This document shows, in pieces, positions 54,754-62,817 of a stretch of 64,000 nt of DNA. The position numbers were made by a program, and so were the translations under genes. The stretch covers positions 1 through 64,000 of the forward strand of contig CAIWTJ010000272.1 of assembly GCA_903915535.1 (NCBI GenBank). Reading direction: 5' to 3'. The first letter of the stretch is position 1; each line of letters starts with the position of its first letter. The stretch comes from Enhydrobacter aerosaccus. GTDB taxonomy: Bacteria; Pseudomonadota; Alphaproteobacteria; Reyranellales; Reyranellaceae. Under the pieces are notes generated by a model. That model searched no databases. It saw nothing but the letters and a program-made list of their open reading frames with translations, and was not told the origin of the DNA.

Positions 54754-54975
54754 ATGGCGACCAAGATCTCGACCGAACGGGCGCGGGCTTTCTGCCGGGC
54801 CCTCAAAACCGATACGGACGGCCGGCCGATGCGGTGGCGCGCCATCCGGTCGATCGCCGAGCTCGCCGGCCTCGAGGATCCGGCCGAGGCGATCGTCGCG
54901 GCGGTCGAGAAGGGCTGGCTCGAGGTCGAGGGCGGCCACAGTGTCTGTCTCACCGACGCCGGTCGCCGGATCTAG
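54754..54975 (+). CDS. Small winged-helix-like protein
   Basis: A 73-residue protein. RWRAIRSIAELAGLEDPAEA with IVAAVEKGWLEVEGGHSVCL and TDAGRRI is a compact winged-helix pattern. It is isolated between a terminator and a convergent gene, near the right attachment site. Possibly a regulator expressed from the prophage. Confidence 0.5.
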   Translation: MATKISTERARAFCRALKTDTDGRPMRWRAIRSIAELAGLEDPAEAIVAAVEKGWLEVEGGHSVCLTDAGRRI

Positions 54976-55205
54976 CCCTTGGTGTAGCCTGGCGGCGGTC
55001 CCTCGTCGGCGTCGTGCAGCCTGGCGCGGCGGCCGCATCTCGAGCACCGGAACGGGCAAGGATCAAAGGGCCGGTCCTGCTGGCCGGGCGGTATGATCAT
55101 CGGGACGTAGCGCCGGCAGGGATGACACACGACAAGCTGCCTGCCCATGCCAAAGACCAGGGCGCGGAGCGTGCCGCGCGGGTGGGCCCATTTTTTCATG
55201 CCCAT
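54972..55205 (-). CDS. Small Cys-rich zinc-finger-like protein
   Basis: A 77-residue basic protein with cysteines arranged CHPCRR and CPFRCSRCGRRARLH, a likely zinc knuckle or ribbon. It converges on the small winged-helix gene with a 4-bp overlap of stops. Nothing else is recognised. It may be a prophage-end accessory gene. Confidence 0.45.
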   Translation of the reverse strand: MGMKKWAHPRGTLRALVFGMGRQLVVCHPCRRYVPMIIPPGQQDRPFDPCPFRCSRCGRRARLHDADEGPPPGYTKG

Positions 55206-55511
55206 GTGGAAGCCCTTCGCGCTTCCCTGTCGTGATCAGCAATCCCACGGCCGGACTCCTAGCGACCGGGCCGTTGCCCGGTCAAGGTCGGCGGAAATTC
55301 GATCGCTTTGCCCGCGGATTTCAGGCCCTGCTCGCGCCCGCCCCTTGGCGCTCACCGAGGGCCTCTTTTCGCCGGTGACCCTCTGCCGGGCTCCTAATGG
55401 CCTTGGCGGGGCCATGCTGCTAGGATCGGCCGAGGCCGGTTCCCGACCTCCGGAAAGTCCCCACCAGGGCTCCCCACCAGAAAGCCGGGAACGTCGGAAA
55501 AGCCTTGTAAA
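55206..55511. other. Prophage right-end noncoding region (attR arm)
   Basis: No convincing gene is seen in these 306 bases. They contain the paired CCCCACC repeats (55458-55479) and end directly at the tRNA first base with TTGTAAA (55505-55511). No good -35/-10 pair for the tRNA was found here, so how the rebuilt tRNA is transcribed is unclear. Confidence 0.5.
55458..55479 (+). repeat. Paired CCCCACC repeats near attR
   Basis: GTCCCCACC (55458-55466) and CTCCCCACC (55471-55479) are spaced 13 bp apart, mirroring the GTCCCCACC pair near attL in the same orientation. Candidate arm-type integrase sites. Confidence 0.5.
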
Positions 55512-55586
<75 letters not shown>

Positions 55587-55590
55587 AACA

Positions 55591-55617
55591 CCACAAATTG
55601 AGCGTTGCTCATTGTGG
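55591..55617. other. Inverted repeat just downstream of tRNA-Gly
   Basis: CCACAAATTGAGC and GCTCATTGTGG form an imperfect stem (two extra bases on the left arm) with a GTT loop, starting 5 bp after the tRNA CCA. It could act as tRNA terminator or as an integrase/accessory factor site of the second element. Confidence 0.45.
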
Positions 55618-55732
55618 CACATAGGCGAGCATGCTGACCGTTAAGTGGTTGACCCACTTGGCGTTCTTCGACTTCCAGACCCAACGTAGGTGCACATGAC
55701 AAATCCTCGCTACGCGGGGGCTGGATGCACCT

Positions 55733-56872
55733 ATGGCAAACCTAACCGACATCACGATCCGCTCTCTTGCTCCGCCGCTCAAAGGCCAGCGTGATTACTT
55801 CGACGATGCTTTGGCAGGCTTCGGAGTTCGCGTCAGCCAAGGCGGTACGCGATCGTTCTTTCTCTTCACTGGAAAGAAGAAGAACCGCGAGCGCAAGAGT
55901 ATCGGCCGTTGGGGAATTATCACTCTCGCCCAAGCGCGTGCTGAAGCGAAGCGTATCCTCGCAGAGCGCACTTTGGGTAATCACCAGTCCAAGACGACGA
56001 CGTTCAATGCCGCGCTCAAACTGTTCGAGGAGCAAAAGTATCCCACACTACGGCCCCGCACACGGCGGGACTACAAGGGCACGTTGGCCCGCCACTTCAC
56101 GAAGAAGCTGGGCGACTACCGACTTTCCGACATCGACTTCGACACGGTTACTCGCATCACCGACAAACTGGTGAAAACGCCGACCGAACAACGGCACGCT
56201 CTTATCGTCTGTGGCACATTCTTCAAGTGGTGTGTCCGCCGTCGTCTTCTCAAGCACAGTCCCCTCGATGGGGCAGATATGCCGAAGCTGCCAACGCGCA
56301 AGCGAGTGCTGACTGACGAGGAGTTGGTGAAAGTCTACCGTGCGGCCGAGAAGCAATCCCATCCATACGGCACGATTGTTCGGCTACTTATCCTCACCGG
56401 CCAACGCAAAGGCGAAATTACCGCTCTTCGGCAGCGCTGGTACAAACACAACGAACAGTCGCTCACACTTCCCGCGGAGATCACCAAGAACAACCGCGAG
56501 CACTTCGTACCTCTCGGTCCAATGGCGCGGGCTATTATCGACAAACTGCCCGAGAAAGCCGAGCTGTGGTTCCCGTCCAAGCGGCAGAACGGCAAATACT
56601 TCTCCGGGTTCTCGAAGTGCTTTGCCAGGATGATCGAAGACTTGGAGGACGTTGCACCGTTCACGCTTCACGACTTGCGCCGGACGTTCTCAACCAACCT
56701 TGCCAAACTCGGCGTGCTTCCGCACATCAAGGAAGCGCTGCTCAATCACATCTCAGCAAAGAGCGAGGTCGAGGCGATCTACGATCACTTCACCTACATG
56801 CCTGAGAAGCGTGACGCGATTGAACGATGGGAAGCACACTTATCCAAGCTATTAGCTACCATCCGCTCATAA
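55733..56872 (+). CDS. int: P4-type tyrosine integrase
   Basis: A 379-residue integrase. The N-terminal DUF4102-type arm domain (RDYFDDALAGFGVRVSQGGT, FFLFTGKKKN, GRWGIITLAQARAEAKRIL) is followed by the catalytic domain with LTGQRKGEITALR (first Arg), HDLRRTFSTNLAKLG (HxxR box), the second His in LLNHIS and Tyr in AIYDHFTYM. It should integrate the element at the 3' end of tRNA-Gly. Codon use is less GC-rich than in the prophage. Confidence 0.92.
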   Translation: MANLTDITIRSLAPPLKGQRDYFDDALAGFGVRVSQGGTRSFFLFTGKKKNRERKSIGRWGIITLAQARAEAKRILAERTLGNHQSKTTTFNAALKLFEEQKYPTLRPRTRRDYKGTLARHFTKKLGDYRLSDIDFDTVTRITDKLVKTPTEQRHALIVCGTFFKWCVRRRLLKHSPLDGADMPKLPTRKRVLTDEELVKVYRAAEKQSHPYGTIVRLLILTGQRKGEITALRQRWYKHNEQSLTLPAEITKNNREHFVPLGPMARAIIDKLPEKAELWFPSKRQNGKYFSGFSKCFARMIEDLEDVAPFTLHDLRRTFSTNLAKLGVLPHIKEALLNHISAKSEVEAIYDHFTYMPEKRDAIERWEAHLSKLLATIRS

Positions 56873-56882
56873 GCGGGATTTT

Positions 56883-57263
56883 CTATTGCTTGGTATAGAC
56901 TGCCGGTCTTTCCTGACTGTTGGCGTTTGCTTTACCTTTTCCCTCCAGCTTATTTCCGTTCAAAACCAAATCTACGTTGCCGCCTTCGATGGTAGTCATC
57001 GTAAAATGGTTACCGACAAACGTAGCAACAACTGTGTACTTGCCCACTGCATCGCCGAAAGTACCGGCGTATTTAGTTTTGACGCACGTAATGTGTCCTC
57101 GGACGCTGCCATTTGGCTCTACACCGGTTATGTCGAAAATGTTTTGACCGCAAAATGCACTGTCGGCTACCCACCGGCCTTTCAACTGTTCAGAAGGCGA
57201 TTGCGCGAAAGCAAATACAGGCGTGCCGAGAGCCGCTACCAAACTAAATGCCAAAATCCTCAT
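56883..57263 (-). CDS. Small exported protein, lipocalin-like
   Basis: A 126-residue protein with a signal peptide (MRILAFSLVAALGTPVFAFA, then Q). The mature part is beta-rich (KGRWVADSAFCGQNIFDITG, SVRGHITCVKTKYAGTFGDA, GNHFTMTTIEGGNVDLVLNG) with two cysteines that could pair. A strong ribosome site (GGGGGGAGAA) precedes ATG 57263. It is cargo of the second element, convergent with the integrase. Its function is unknown. Confidence 0.65.
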   Translation of the reverse strand: MRILAFSLVAALGTPVFAFAQSPSEQLKGRWVADSAFCGQNIFDITGVEPNGSVRGHITCVKTKYAGTFGDAVGKYTVVATFVGNHFTMTTIEGGNVDLVLNGNKLEGKGKANANSQERPAVYTKQ

Positions 57264-57397
57264 CGTTCTCCCCCCGTTGATGGTCGACCTTACCACTACA
57301 ATTGACAGTTGCGCGCTGGAGCGCGAACATATCCACACTACGGCTCTGGGCCTCAACCCGGCGCTATCGCGGTAGCTCCTAATTCGGAGTTATCGTG

Positions 57398-57598
57398 ATG
57401 GACAAGTTGATATCGAGGAAGCAACTGAAGGAGTTAGTTCTCTACAGCCCGCAGCATATCCAACGACTAGAGAACGCAGGACAGTTTCCCAAGCGCGTGC
57501 GTCTTGGAAACGGCCCGCGGTCCCGAGTCGGATGGCTGCACCAGGAAGTGCAGGACTGGCTTCAGAAGCGTATCGATCAGAGACACACGGCTCCTTAG
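57398..57598 (+). CDS. AlpA-family regulator/excisionase
   Basis: A 66-residue protein (MDKLISRKQLKELVLYSPQH, IQRLENAGQFPKRVRLGNGP, VGWLHQEVQDWLQKRI) with the full AlpA pattern: a MerR-like HTH followed by a Trp-containing wing. Such proteins control integrase expression and excision in P4-like islands. ATG 57398 is preceded by an in-frame GTG. Confidence 0.85.
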   Translation: MDKLISRKQLKELVLYSPQHIQRLENAGQFPKRVRLGNGPRSRVGWLHQEVQDWLQKRIDQRHTAP

Positions 57599-58055
57599 GT
57601 GGAGGAGAGCGGCCCGTCCAACGGCCGCTCTTTCCGTTTCTAGGGGTGCGCTGCCTGGTCCCACGCTCATACCCGTTGCGGGTACACCCTCACGCTTCAC
57701 CATTGCGCTAACATAGCGTTTCACTGAGCCACACTTCGCCACCACGGTTCGTCCCGCTAGCGCGTGACCCAATCTCTTTTTCTTGCCTTCTTCCTTCCTC
57801 GCCTAGCTCCTCAGTCTAAAGGACAAGAATAAACCACCTACACGCGCGCGAGTTACCACTACACGACGCATTGCGGGGAAAGCGATTGGGTCACGCGCTA
57901 TCGCTGCGGACTCACCGTGGGGCGCACGGTGCCGCGCAAGCGCGGTACAATTGACGATAGACAGTTCTTTCGTGTCTTAACGCTGGCATCCGACACCAGA
58001 AGCTACCTGCACCGACACGGGTTCCAACTTCGCGGGCTGGTGCCAGCCTCAACAC
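57599..58055. other. Noncoding region with a 16-bp inverted repeat (possible oriT or regulatory region)
   Basis: No gene is seen in 457 bases. AGCGCGTGACCCAATC (57761-57776) and its exact reverse complement (57884-57899) enclose about 107 bp of AT-richer DNA. It lies directly before the conjugation-type ATPase genes, a common place for a transfer or replication origin. A trailer hairpin from the AlpA gene (GGCCGTCCAACGGCC-like, about 57611-57627) lies at its left. Confidence 0.45.
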
Positions 58056-59072
58056 ATGAACAACAGAGCCATATTTGGCGCGGGCAATAAGCTCGATCTA
58101 CTTTTGCATTTCATCCAACATGACTTCCCTTCGGGCGTCACAATTATCGACCCCGACGGAAGTCTGGCGCGCGCCGTGCTCGATATCATTCCGCGAGCGG
58201 ACACAGAGCGAGCGTTCTATTTTGATCCGGCCAATTATCCGGCATCATTCAATGTATTCGAAAACGCTAAGGACAAATCGAAGCTCGTACAGGACTTGTG
58301 CGCTTTCTTCGACGCGCTTTTCCCTGCAGGGGCCGAAACTCTTACCCGGCTCAACAGCAACTTTTGTTTAGCGAACGTCCTAACGGTAATAGCTGACGAT
58401 CCCCGCTCGACCTTTATGAGCGTCCTCGAGTTCCTATCGGATAAGCAATTTCGGGAGGGGTGTCTTCGAAACTGCTCAAACAAAATCGCGCTCCGCAACT
58501 GGGACGCGATCGAAGGATGGGATATAGGGCAGCGAAAGAATGCCTTTGCTCAGATCGAAACCAAACTCGGCACGCTTCTACTTTCCCCAGTACTGCACGA
58601 CACGCTCCAACTGAAGTGCACCCACTTCTTCGAGCACAACGAGATCCTTATTGCCGACCTCTCCCGCGCGAAGATCGGCGACCGGGCATCGAAGTTGTTG
58701 GGGACGTTGCTCATCTCCCGCGCTAAGACGCCGGTGTACATCAACGACTTTCACTTCTTCGCCTCTGACTATCTGGCATCCCTCTTCTCTCAGGGCGGTT
58801 ATACCGTCGCTGTACAGTTCCTCTCCGCGCTTCCCCAGAACGTGGCTCAGGAGCTTTTGGGCTTTGACGAGAAGTTTATCTTTAGGACAACTCCCGAGGA
58901 TGCTGACCGGCTTAAATATTCGGTAGGCATCATGGAGCGGCGCGTCATCGTGGATTTAGGACCGAGTGAGTTTTTGCCCGGCCTGGCACTTAACCCGCCT
59001 ACTACCACGGGACGCTCTCAGGCAGTTCTCAACCGATCAATTGCCTGTCACACTCGCCAGCGGCGGAAGTAA
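58056..59072 (+). CDS. VirD4/HerA-like ATPase homologue with degenerate P-loop
   Basis: A 338-residue protein. GVTIIDPDGSLARAVLDIIP and RAFYFDPANYPASFNVFENA match the post-Walker-A part of conjugation-type DNA-transfer ATPases (viDPHGDLa..iP..r..dvi.fDp). The P-loop position reads IFGAGNKLDLLLHF, lacking GKS/T, so ATP hydrolysis is doubtful. The C-terminal part (PVYINDFHFFASD) resembles a Walker B without the usual DE. It probably partners the intact ATPase encoded 17 bp downstream. Confidence 0.6.
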   Translation: MNNRAIFGAGNKLDLLLHFIQHDFPSGVTIIDPDGSLARAVLDIIPRADTERAFYFDPANYPASFNVFENAKDKSKLVQDLCAFFDALFPAGAETLTRLNSNFCLANVLTVIADDPRSTFMSVLEFLSDKQFREGCLRNCSNKIALRNWDAIEGWDIGQRKNAFAQIETKLGTLLLSPVLHDTLQLKCTHFFEHNEILIADLSRAKIGDRASKLLGTLLISRAKTPVYINDFHFFASDYLASLFSQGGYTVAVQFLSALPQNVAQELLGFDEKFIFRTTPEDADRLKYSVGIMERRVIVDLGPSEFLPGLALNPPTTTGRSQAVLNRSIACHTRQRRK

Positions 59073-59088
59073 CTCGGCGGAGACAGCA

Positions 59089-61008
59089 ATGAGTTGGTTC
59101 AAGAAAGAACCTCATCCAAGCTCTCAGGCATATTATGAAGCTGTGCTCGCCAGGACACCGCCATTTCCTACTCCCGAGCAATTCACCGACGAATTTCTGA
59201 GAGAGTTTGACGAACTCTGTGTCAAAGAGAACGTCCTGCCTCCAACTCAAAGATCGTCTCTATATCGTGATTTTGTCCGCGAGTTATACGTCCAAGATAT
59301 CTACTCCCCGATAGATAGCTATTACCTGGGCCGGAAGGCAGAACGACTTGAAGACATCCCGCGATTGCTGACTGAATTTAAACGTCCACTTTTCGCCGTA
59401 TTGCTTCAATTCCGTCGAGTAATGCGTTCCAATTCGAGCAACTTCCAAGTGCCTGCCTACGACTTCGTAGATATCACCGTGGTCGACAAAGTTCTCGGCG
59501 CTTTTAGTTGGCGCGACATTTTTTCGAAGTCATTTGTTCACATTGGCCTCTTTGAGCAATTGACCAAAAATTGCCACGACCTTTCACAAAAGCAGATTAG
59601 CGCTCGCGACGTTGAGAAAGGCAAGCGCGTCTATCCTTTGGATTTCAAAGGTGCCGTTCGAGATGCTGTTCACGCGTACTTCAAAGGAACGCCGTTGCTC
59701 AAACTATTTGAAGCCACTGTGTCTCTCGGTATCAGTGAAGATATTAGATTTCAGCATCAGTGGGTCATTGCACCTACTGGCTCCGGTAAAACGCAGCTAC
59801 TTCAGTCTCAAATAGCGGACGATTTGTCGGGCAAGTGCACGACCATTGTGATGGACAGTCAGGGGCTTGAAGAAGGGCGCCTTCTGTCGAACATCGAACG
59901 GCTCAAACACTTCGCGCCAGGCGGCGCACTCGACGGGAAACTTGTCGTCTTACAGCCCAACCCCGACTCACCCCTATCGCTAAATCTCTTCGACATGGGG
60001 CAGAACGACCCTTCACTTTCCGCTCGCGAGCGGCAGATGATGTACGCCTCGGCGCTCAAGATGATTTCGTTTTGTTTGGGCGGAACGACCGAACAGCAAC
60101 AGGACATGATTGAGTACCTTGTGCAGCTCGGACTAGAGATTGAAGGCGCAACAATAGACACCGTTCGCCGGATGTTGCAGCTCCCGAAGGCCGACTTTCA
60201 GAAGGAGTACGGCCCGGCGTTAGAGAGGGCTGACGAAGTGGTGCGGGACTACTTCCTACACAGCTTCCACGCACAAAGTATGAGCGTCACGCGCGAAGCT
60301 GTTATGCGCCGTATTATGGGAATGCTGAAGAACCCGACCTTCCGCAAAATGTACCAGGCGAAGACCAACTCTTTCGACATGAAGAAGGAGATCGATGCCG
60401 GGAAGGTCATTCTCATCAATACTGACGTTGCGTTACTAGGCGAAGCGGCCTGCGAGTTGTTTGGCCGCTACTTCATTTCTCTGTTGCTACTAGCTACTCA
60501 GCAGCGCCGCAGCGATATGCCGGTGCACGTCTACATCGATGAGTGCCAGGACTACATCGCCAACGACGAGAACGTTGCCACCCTGCTCGACAAAGCTAGG
60601 AAGCAGCGCGTTGCGTTCTCCTTCGCTCACCAGCGACTTGCGAACATAAAATCTCCAAACGTCCTCGATGCTCTTTCAAATTGCGCCATAAAGTTTGCGG
60701 GTGGCAACGTCACGGATGCTCCGGTACTGGCAAAATACATGCGAACGACGCCCGAGTTTATCGCCGACCAAAAACCGCTCTCCTTTGCAGCTTTCATCCG
60801 CGGTCAAACGCAGACTGCCGTTTCTTTGCAAGTACAGTACGGCGTGATGGAAGGCATGGAGCGAACGACATCCGCAGAGCATCGAGCAATTTGGGACGAC
60901 ATGGACGCGCGATACTACTCGCGTCCGACAGAACGGTTGGCCGAAGCTTCCGTCGAAGAGGAACAATCACCCCCGGCGAAGACTGGCGAGTGGGATGACG
61001 TGGTATAG
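59089..61008 (+). CDS. TraG/VirD4- or HerA-like DNA transfer ATPase
   Basis: A 639-residue protein. Walker A is WVIAPTGSGKTQLLQSQI (about residue 230) and Walker B is VHVYIDECQDYI. KVILINTDVALLGEAACELF and FSFAHQRLANIKSPNVLDAL are typical of the C-terminal part of conjugative coupling or HerA-type ATPases. The N-terminal 200 residues have no clear membrane segment. ATG 59089 follows a GGAG ribosome site. It likely pumps DNA or couples the element to a transfer apparatus. Confidence 0.75.
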   Translation: MSWFKKEPHPSSQAYYEAVLARTPPFPTPEQFTDEFLREFDELCVKENVLPPTQRSSLYRDFVRELYVQDIYSPIDSYYLGRKAERLEDIPRLLTEFKRPLFAVLLQFRRVMRSNSSNFQVPAYDFVDITVVDKVLGAFSWRDIFSKSFVHIGLFEQLTKNCHDLSQKQISARDVEKGKRVYPLDFKGAVRDAVHAYFKGTPLLKLFEATVSLGISEDIRFQHQWVIAPTGSGKTQLLQSQIADDLSGKCTTIVMDSQGLEEGRLLSNIERLKHFAPGGALDGKLVVLQPNPDSPLSLNLFDMGQNDPSLSARERQMMYASALKMISFCLGGTTEQQQDMIEYLVQLGLEIEGATIDTVRRMLQLPKADFQKEYGPALERADEVVRDYFLHSFHAQSMSVTREAVMRRIMGMLKNPTFRKMYQAKTNSFDMKKEIDAGKVILINTDVALLGEAACELFGRYFISLLLLATQQRRSDMPVHVYIDECQDYIANDENVATLLDKARKQRVAFSFAHQRLANIKSPNVLDALSNCAIKFAGGNVTDAPVLAKYMRTTPEFIADQKPLSFAAFIRGQTQTAVSLQVQYGVMEGMERTTSAEHRAIWDDMDARYYSRPTERLAEASVEEEQSPPAKTGEWDDVV

Positions 61009-61069
61009 TGGGAACATAGTGCTCCACCACGCACGGTTACTTCCGAGCATTGGTTTTTTACAATGAGGT

Positions 61070-62035
61070 ATGCGTACTGAAGCTCCCAACGTCATTCTGC
61101 AGCAGAGAGATATTGATATCTTTCTCGCGCTTCAGGAGTTTCCGTATCTCAATCAGCATTACATCGGAGAGCTACTAGGCTTTCCACGCACTACCTCCGT
61201 ACAGAACGGCATCACGATCGTTCGCTATGAGGTGCTACGCCGTCGCCTACGGGCCTTGCGGTTAGCGGGCTACCTTCGCATCCATCCTGACAGCAAGCCA
61301 CGCAAGGGTGCCAAGGACCGCCCCCGCGCCTACATGCTCACCATCGAAGGCAAGAACGCGCTGAAGGTCCGGGGCCTCTACAAGCCCACCTACCGCCTCA
61401 GCAGCAGCTTCAATCACGACTTTGGATCGTGCCTCATCGTCGCGTCTATGAAGTTAGGCGTGAACAAGAACCCCAGTCTTCGCCTTATCGCCGCTGACGA
61501 AATCATCAATCACGCTTCCTGCCCGCAGAGCACACGAGACGCGCAGGAGCCTTTCTCTCTCCCTATAGCCGGGCACAGAGACGGCAATCCGAGAGTAAAA
61601 AAGCACGACTGGTCGCCGTGGGGCATTGGCTTCTCATATGCTGAGGGGAAGGAGCGCAAAATCTTCTTTCCCGGCCATGAGTTCGACTGCGACAGCGAGG
61701 GCTTGAGATCGGACAATAGGGACCGCTCATCCATCGAGCATCACTTGCGGAATATCCTGGAGCTGTTGGACGGCGGCTATAAGGCCCACTTCGGCGTGCC
61801 GAGCATGTACCCGCTCATTGTAGCCACCAGTCCGGAACGTATGCAGAAGATGATCGCGCTACTGCTGGTGCTCACGAAGGGTCAGGGATCGGAGAAGATC
61901 CTCTTCGACTACATGGACGACTACACAAATGATGGAACGTTCCCGCCCGCGACTGACTTCATGCTTACCAGATCGAAGCAGAGAGCGGGCCATGCGCCAT
62001 TCGATATTTTGAAAGCGTTAGGCGCAAATGTATGA
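61070..62035 (+). CDS. Replication-relaxation family protein
   Basis: A 321-residue protein. LQQRDIDIFLALQEFPYLNQ, RYEVLRRRLRALRLAGYLRI and RAYMLTIEGKNAL form the winged-helix opening of the replication-relaxation family (PF13814), often found next to conjugation-type ATPases on mobile elements. SSFNHDFGSCLIVASMKLG continues it. It may act as a relaxosome or replication initiator. Its exact role is unproven. Confidence 0.65.
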   Translation: MRTEAPNVILQQRDIDIFLALQEFPYLNQHYIGELLGFPRTTSVQNGITIVRYEVLRRRLRALRLAGYLRIHPDSKPRKGAKDRPRAYMLTIEGKNALKVRGLYKPTYRLSSSFNHDFGSCLIVASMKLGVNKNPSLRLIAADEIINHASCPQSTRDAQEPFSLPIAGHRDGNPRVKKHDWSPWGIGFSYAEGKERKIFFPGHEFDCDSEGLRSDNRDRSSIEHHLRNILELLDGGYKAHFGVPSMYPLIVATSPERMQKMIALLLVLTKGQGSEKILFDYMDDYTNDGTFPPATDFMLTRSKQRAGHAPFDILKALGANV

Positions 62036-62106
62036 GGCTTCACTACCCATTACTTGACGGTAACAGACGTGCACGTAAAGTAGCGTCGCTAAATGGGGAG
62101 AGATAA

Positions 62107-62412
62107 ATGAGCGACGCGCTGAACGAACTTGCAGAGAGCCTTTTGAAACAGAAGGGTGTCTACAGTAAGGGCCTCGATGCAGAAGTATTGGCCCAAATGA
62201 AGAGCGATCTGGCCGACCGGATCGAAGATCGTGTGAATGCGGCAATCCTTGCGTATATGCCCGACGACAAGAAGCCGATGTTTGCTCTCATGCTAGATAC
62301 CGGCGCTCTGGAGGTAGACATCAAACGCTTCCTTCGTGAAAACGTTAAAGGCTTGCAGCCAGTTGTTGGCGCTGCCGTTGCCGACTTTCAGAAGGACTAC
62401 TTAGGTAAATAA
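62107..62412 (+). CDS. DUF5663-like small protein
   Basis: A 101-residue helical protein. MKSDLADRIEDRVNAAILAY, MLDTGALEVDIKRFLREN and VGAAVADFQKDYL follow the DUF5663 pattern found on mobile elements beside TraG-like genes. GGAGAG ribosome site 7 bp before ATG. Function unknown. Confidence 0.6.
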   Translation: MSDALNELAESLLKQKGVYSKGLDAEVLAQMKSDLADRIEDRVNAAILAYMPDDKKPMFALMLDTGALEVDIKRFLRENVKGLQPVVGAAVADFQKDYLGK

Positions 62413-62413
62413 A

Positions 62414-62435
62414 AAGCGCCCTAAGCTGGGCGCTT
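62414..62435. terminator. Bidirectional terminator hairpin
   Basis: AAGCGCCC (62414-62421) and GGGCGCTT (62428-62435) enclose a 6-nt loop between the convergent DUF5663-like and small 62443 genes. Confidence 0.7.
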
Positions 62436-62442
62436 CGCGATG

Positions 62443-62655
62443 CTATTGCTGTTCAGCGATGAAGGCTTCCGAGCGCTTCAGCACTAGGACGGCGTTCATG
62501 AGATCGCCGTGCCCGAGTTGGTCGGTGTCCTTCCACTCATCACCATCTTTGTAGGACTTTGACAGAACGACATTGAAGTAGCTGTCGTTCTTCCAGATGG
62601 TCGCACTGACGTAGCCGACGCGGAACTTTGCGGCAGGTTGATTGTCCTTTGGCAT
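62443..62655 (-). CDS. Small conserved mobile-element protein
   Basis: A 70-residue protein. KFRVGYVSATIWKNDSYFNV then VLSKSYKDGDEWKDTDQLGH and DLMNAVLVLKRSEAFI is a pattern common to small proteins of integrative elements and plasmids. It is predicted beta-rich with a helix. It has a good GAGAGGAG ribosome site. Its role is unknown; nucleic-acid binding is conceivable. Confidence 0.65.
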   Translation of the reverse strand: MPKDNQPAAKFRVGYVSATIWKNDSYFNVVLSKSYKDGDEWKDTDQLGHGDLMNAVLVLKRSEAFIAEQQ

Positions 62656-62817
62656 AAGACACTCCTCTCCCGCTGCTGTTGAAGTGCGGGGCACGACACT
62701 CTGCCGACGTGCTTTCGCACCCCACAAAGCATGCCTTGCGCGGCACTCCAACGAACCTCTGCCAAAATAATAGCATGGTAAAATTGGGGACAGTCGCTCT
62801 TCACAGGAGGCTGTCTC

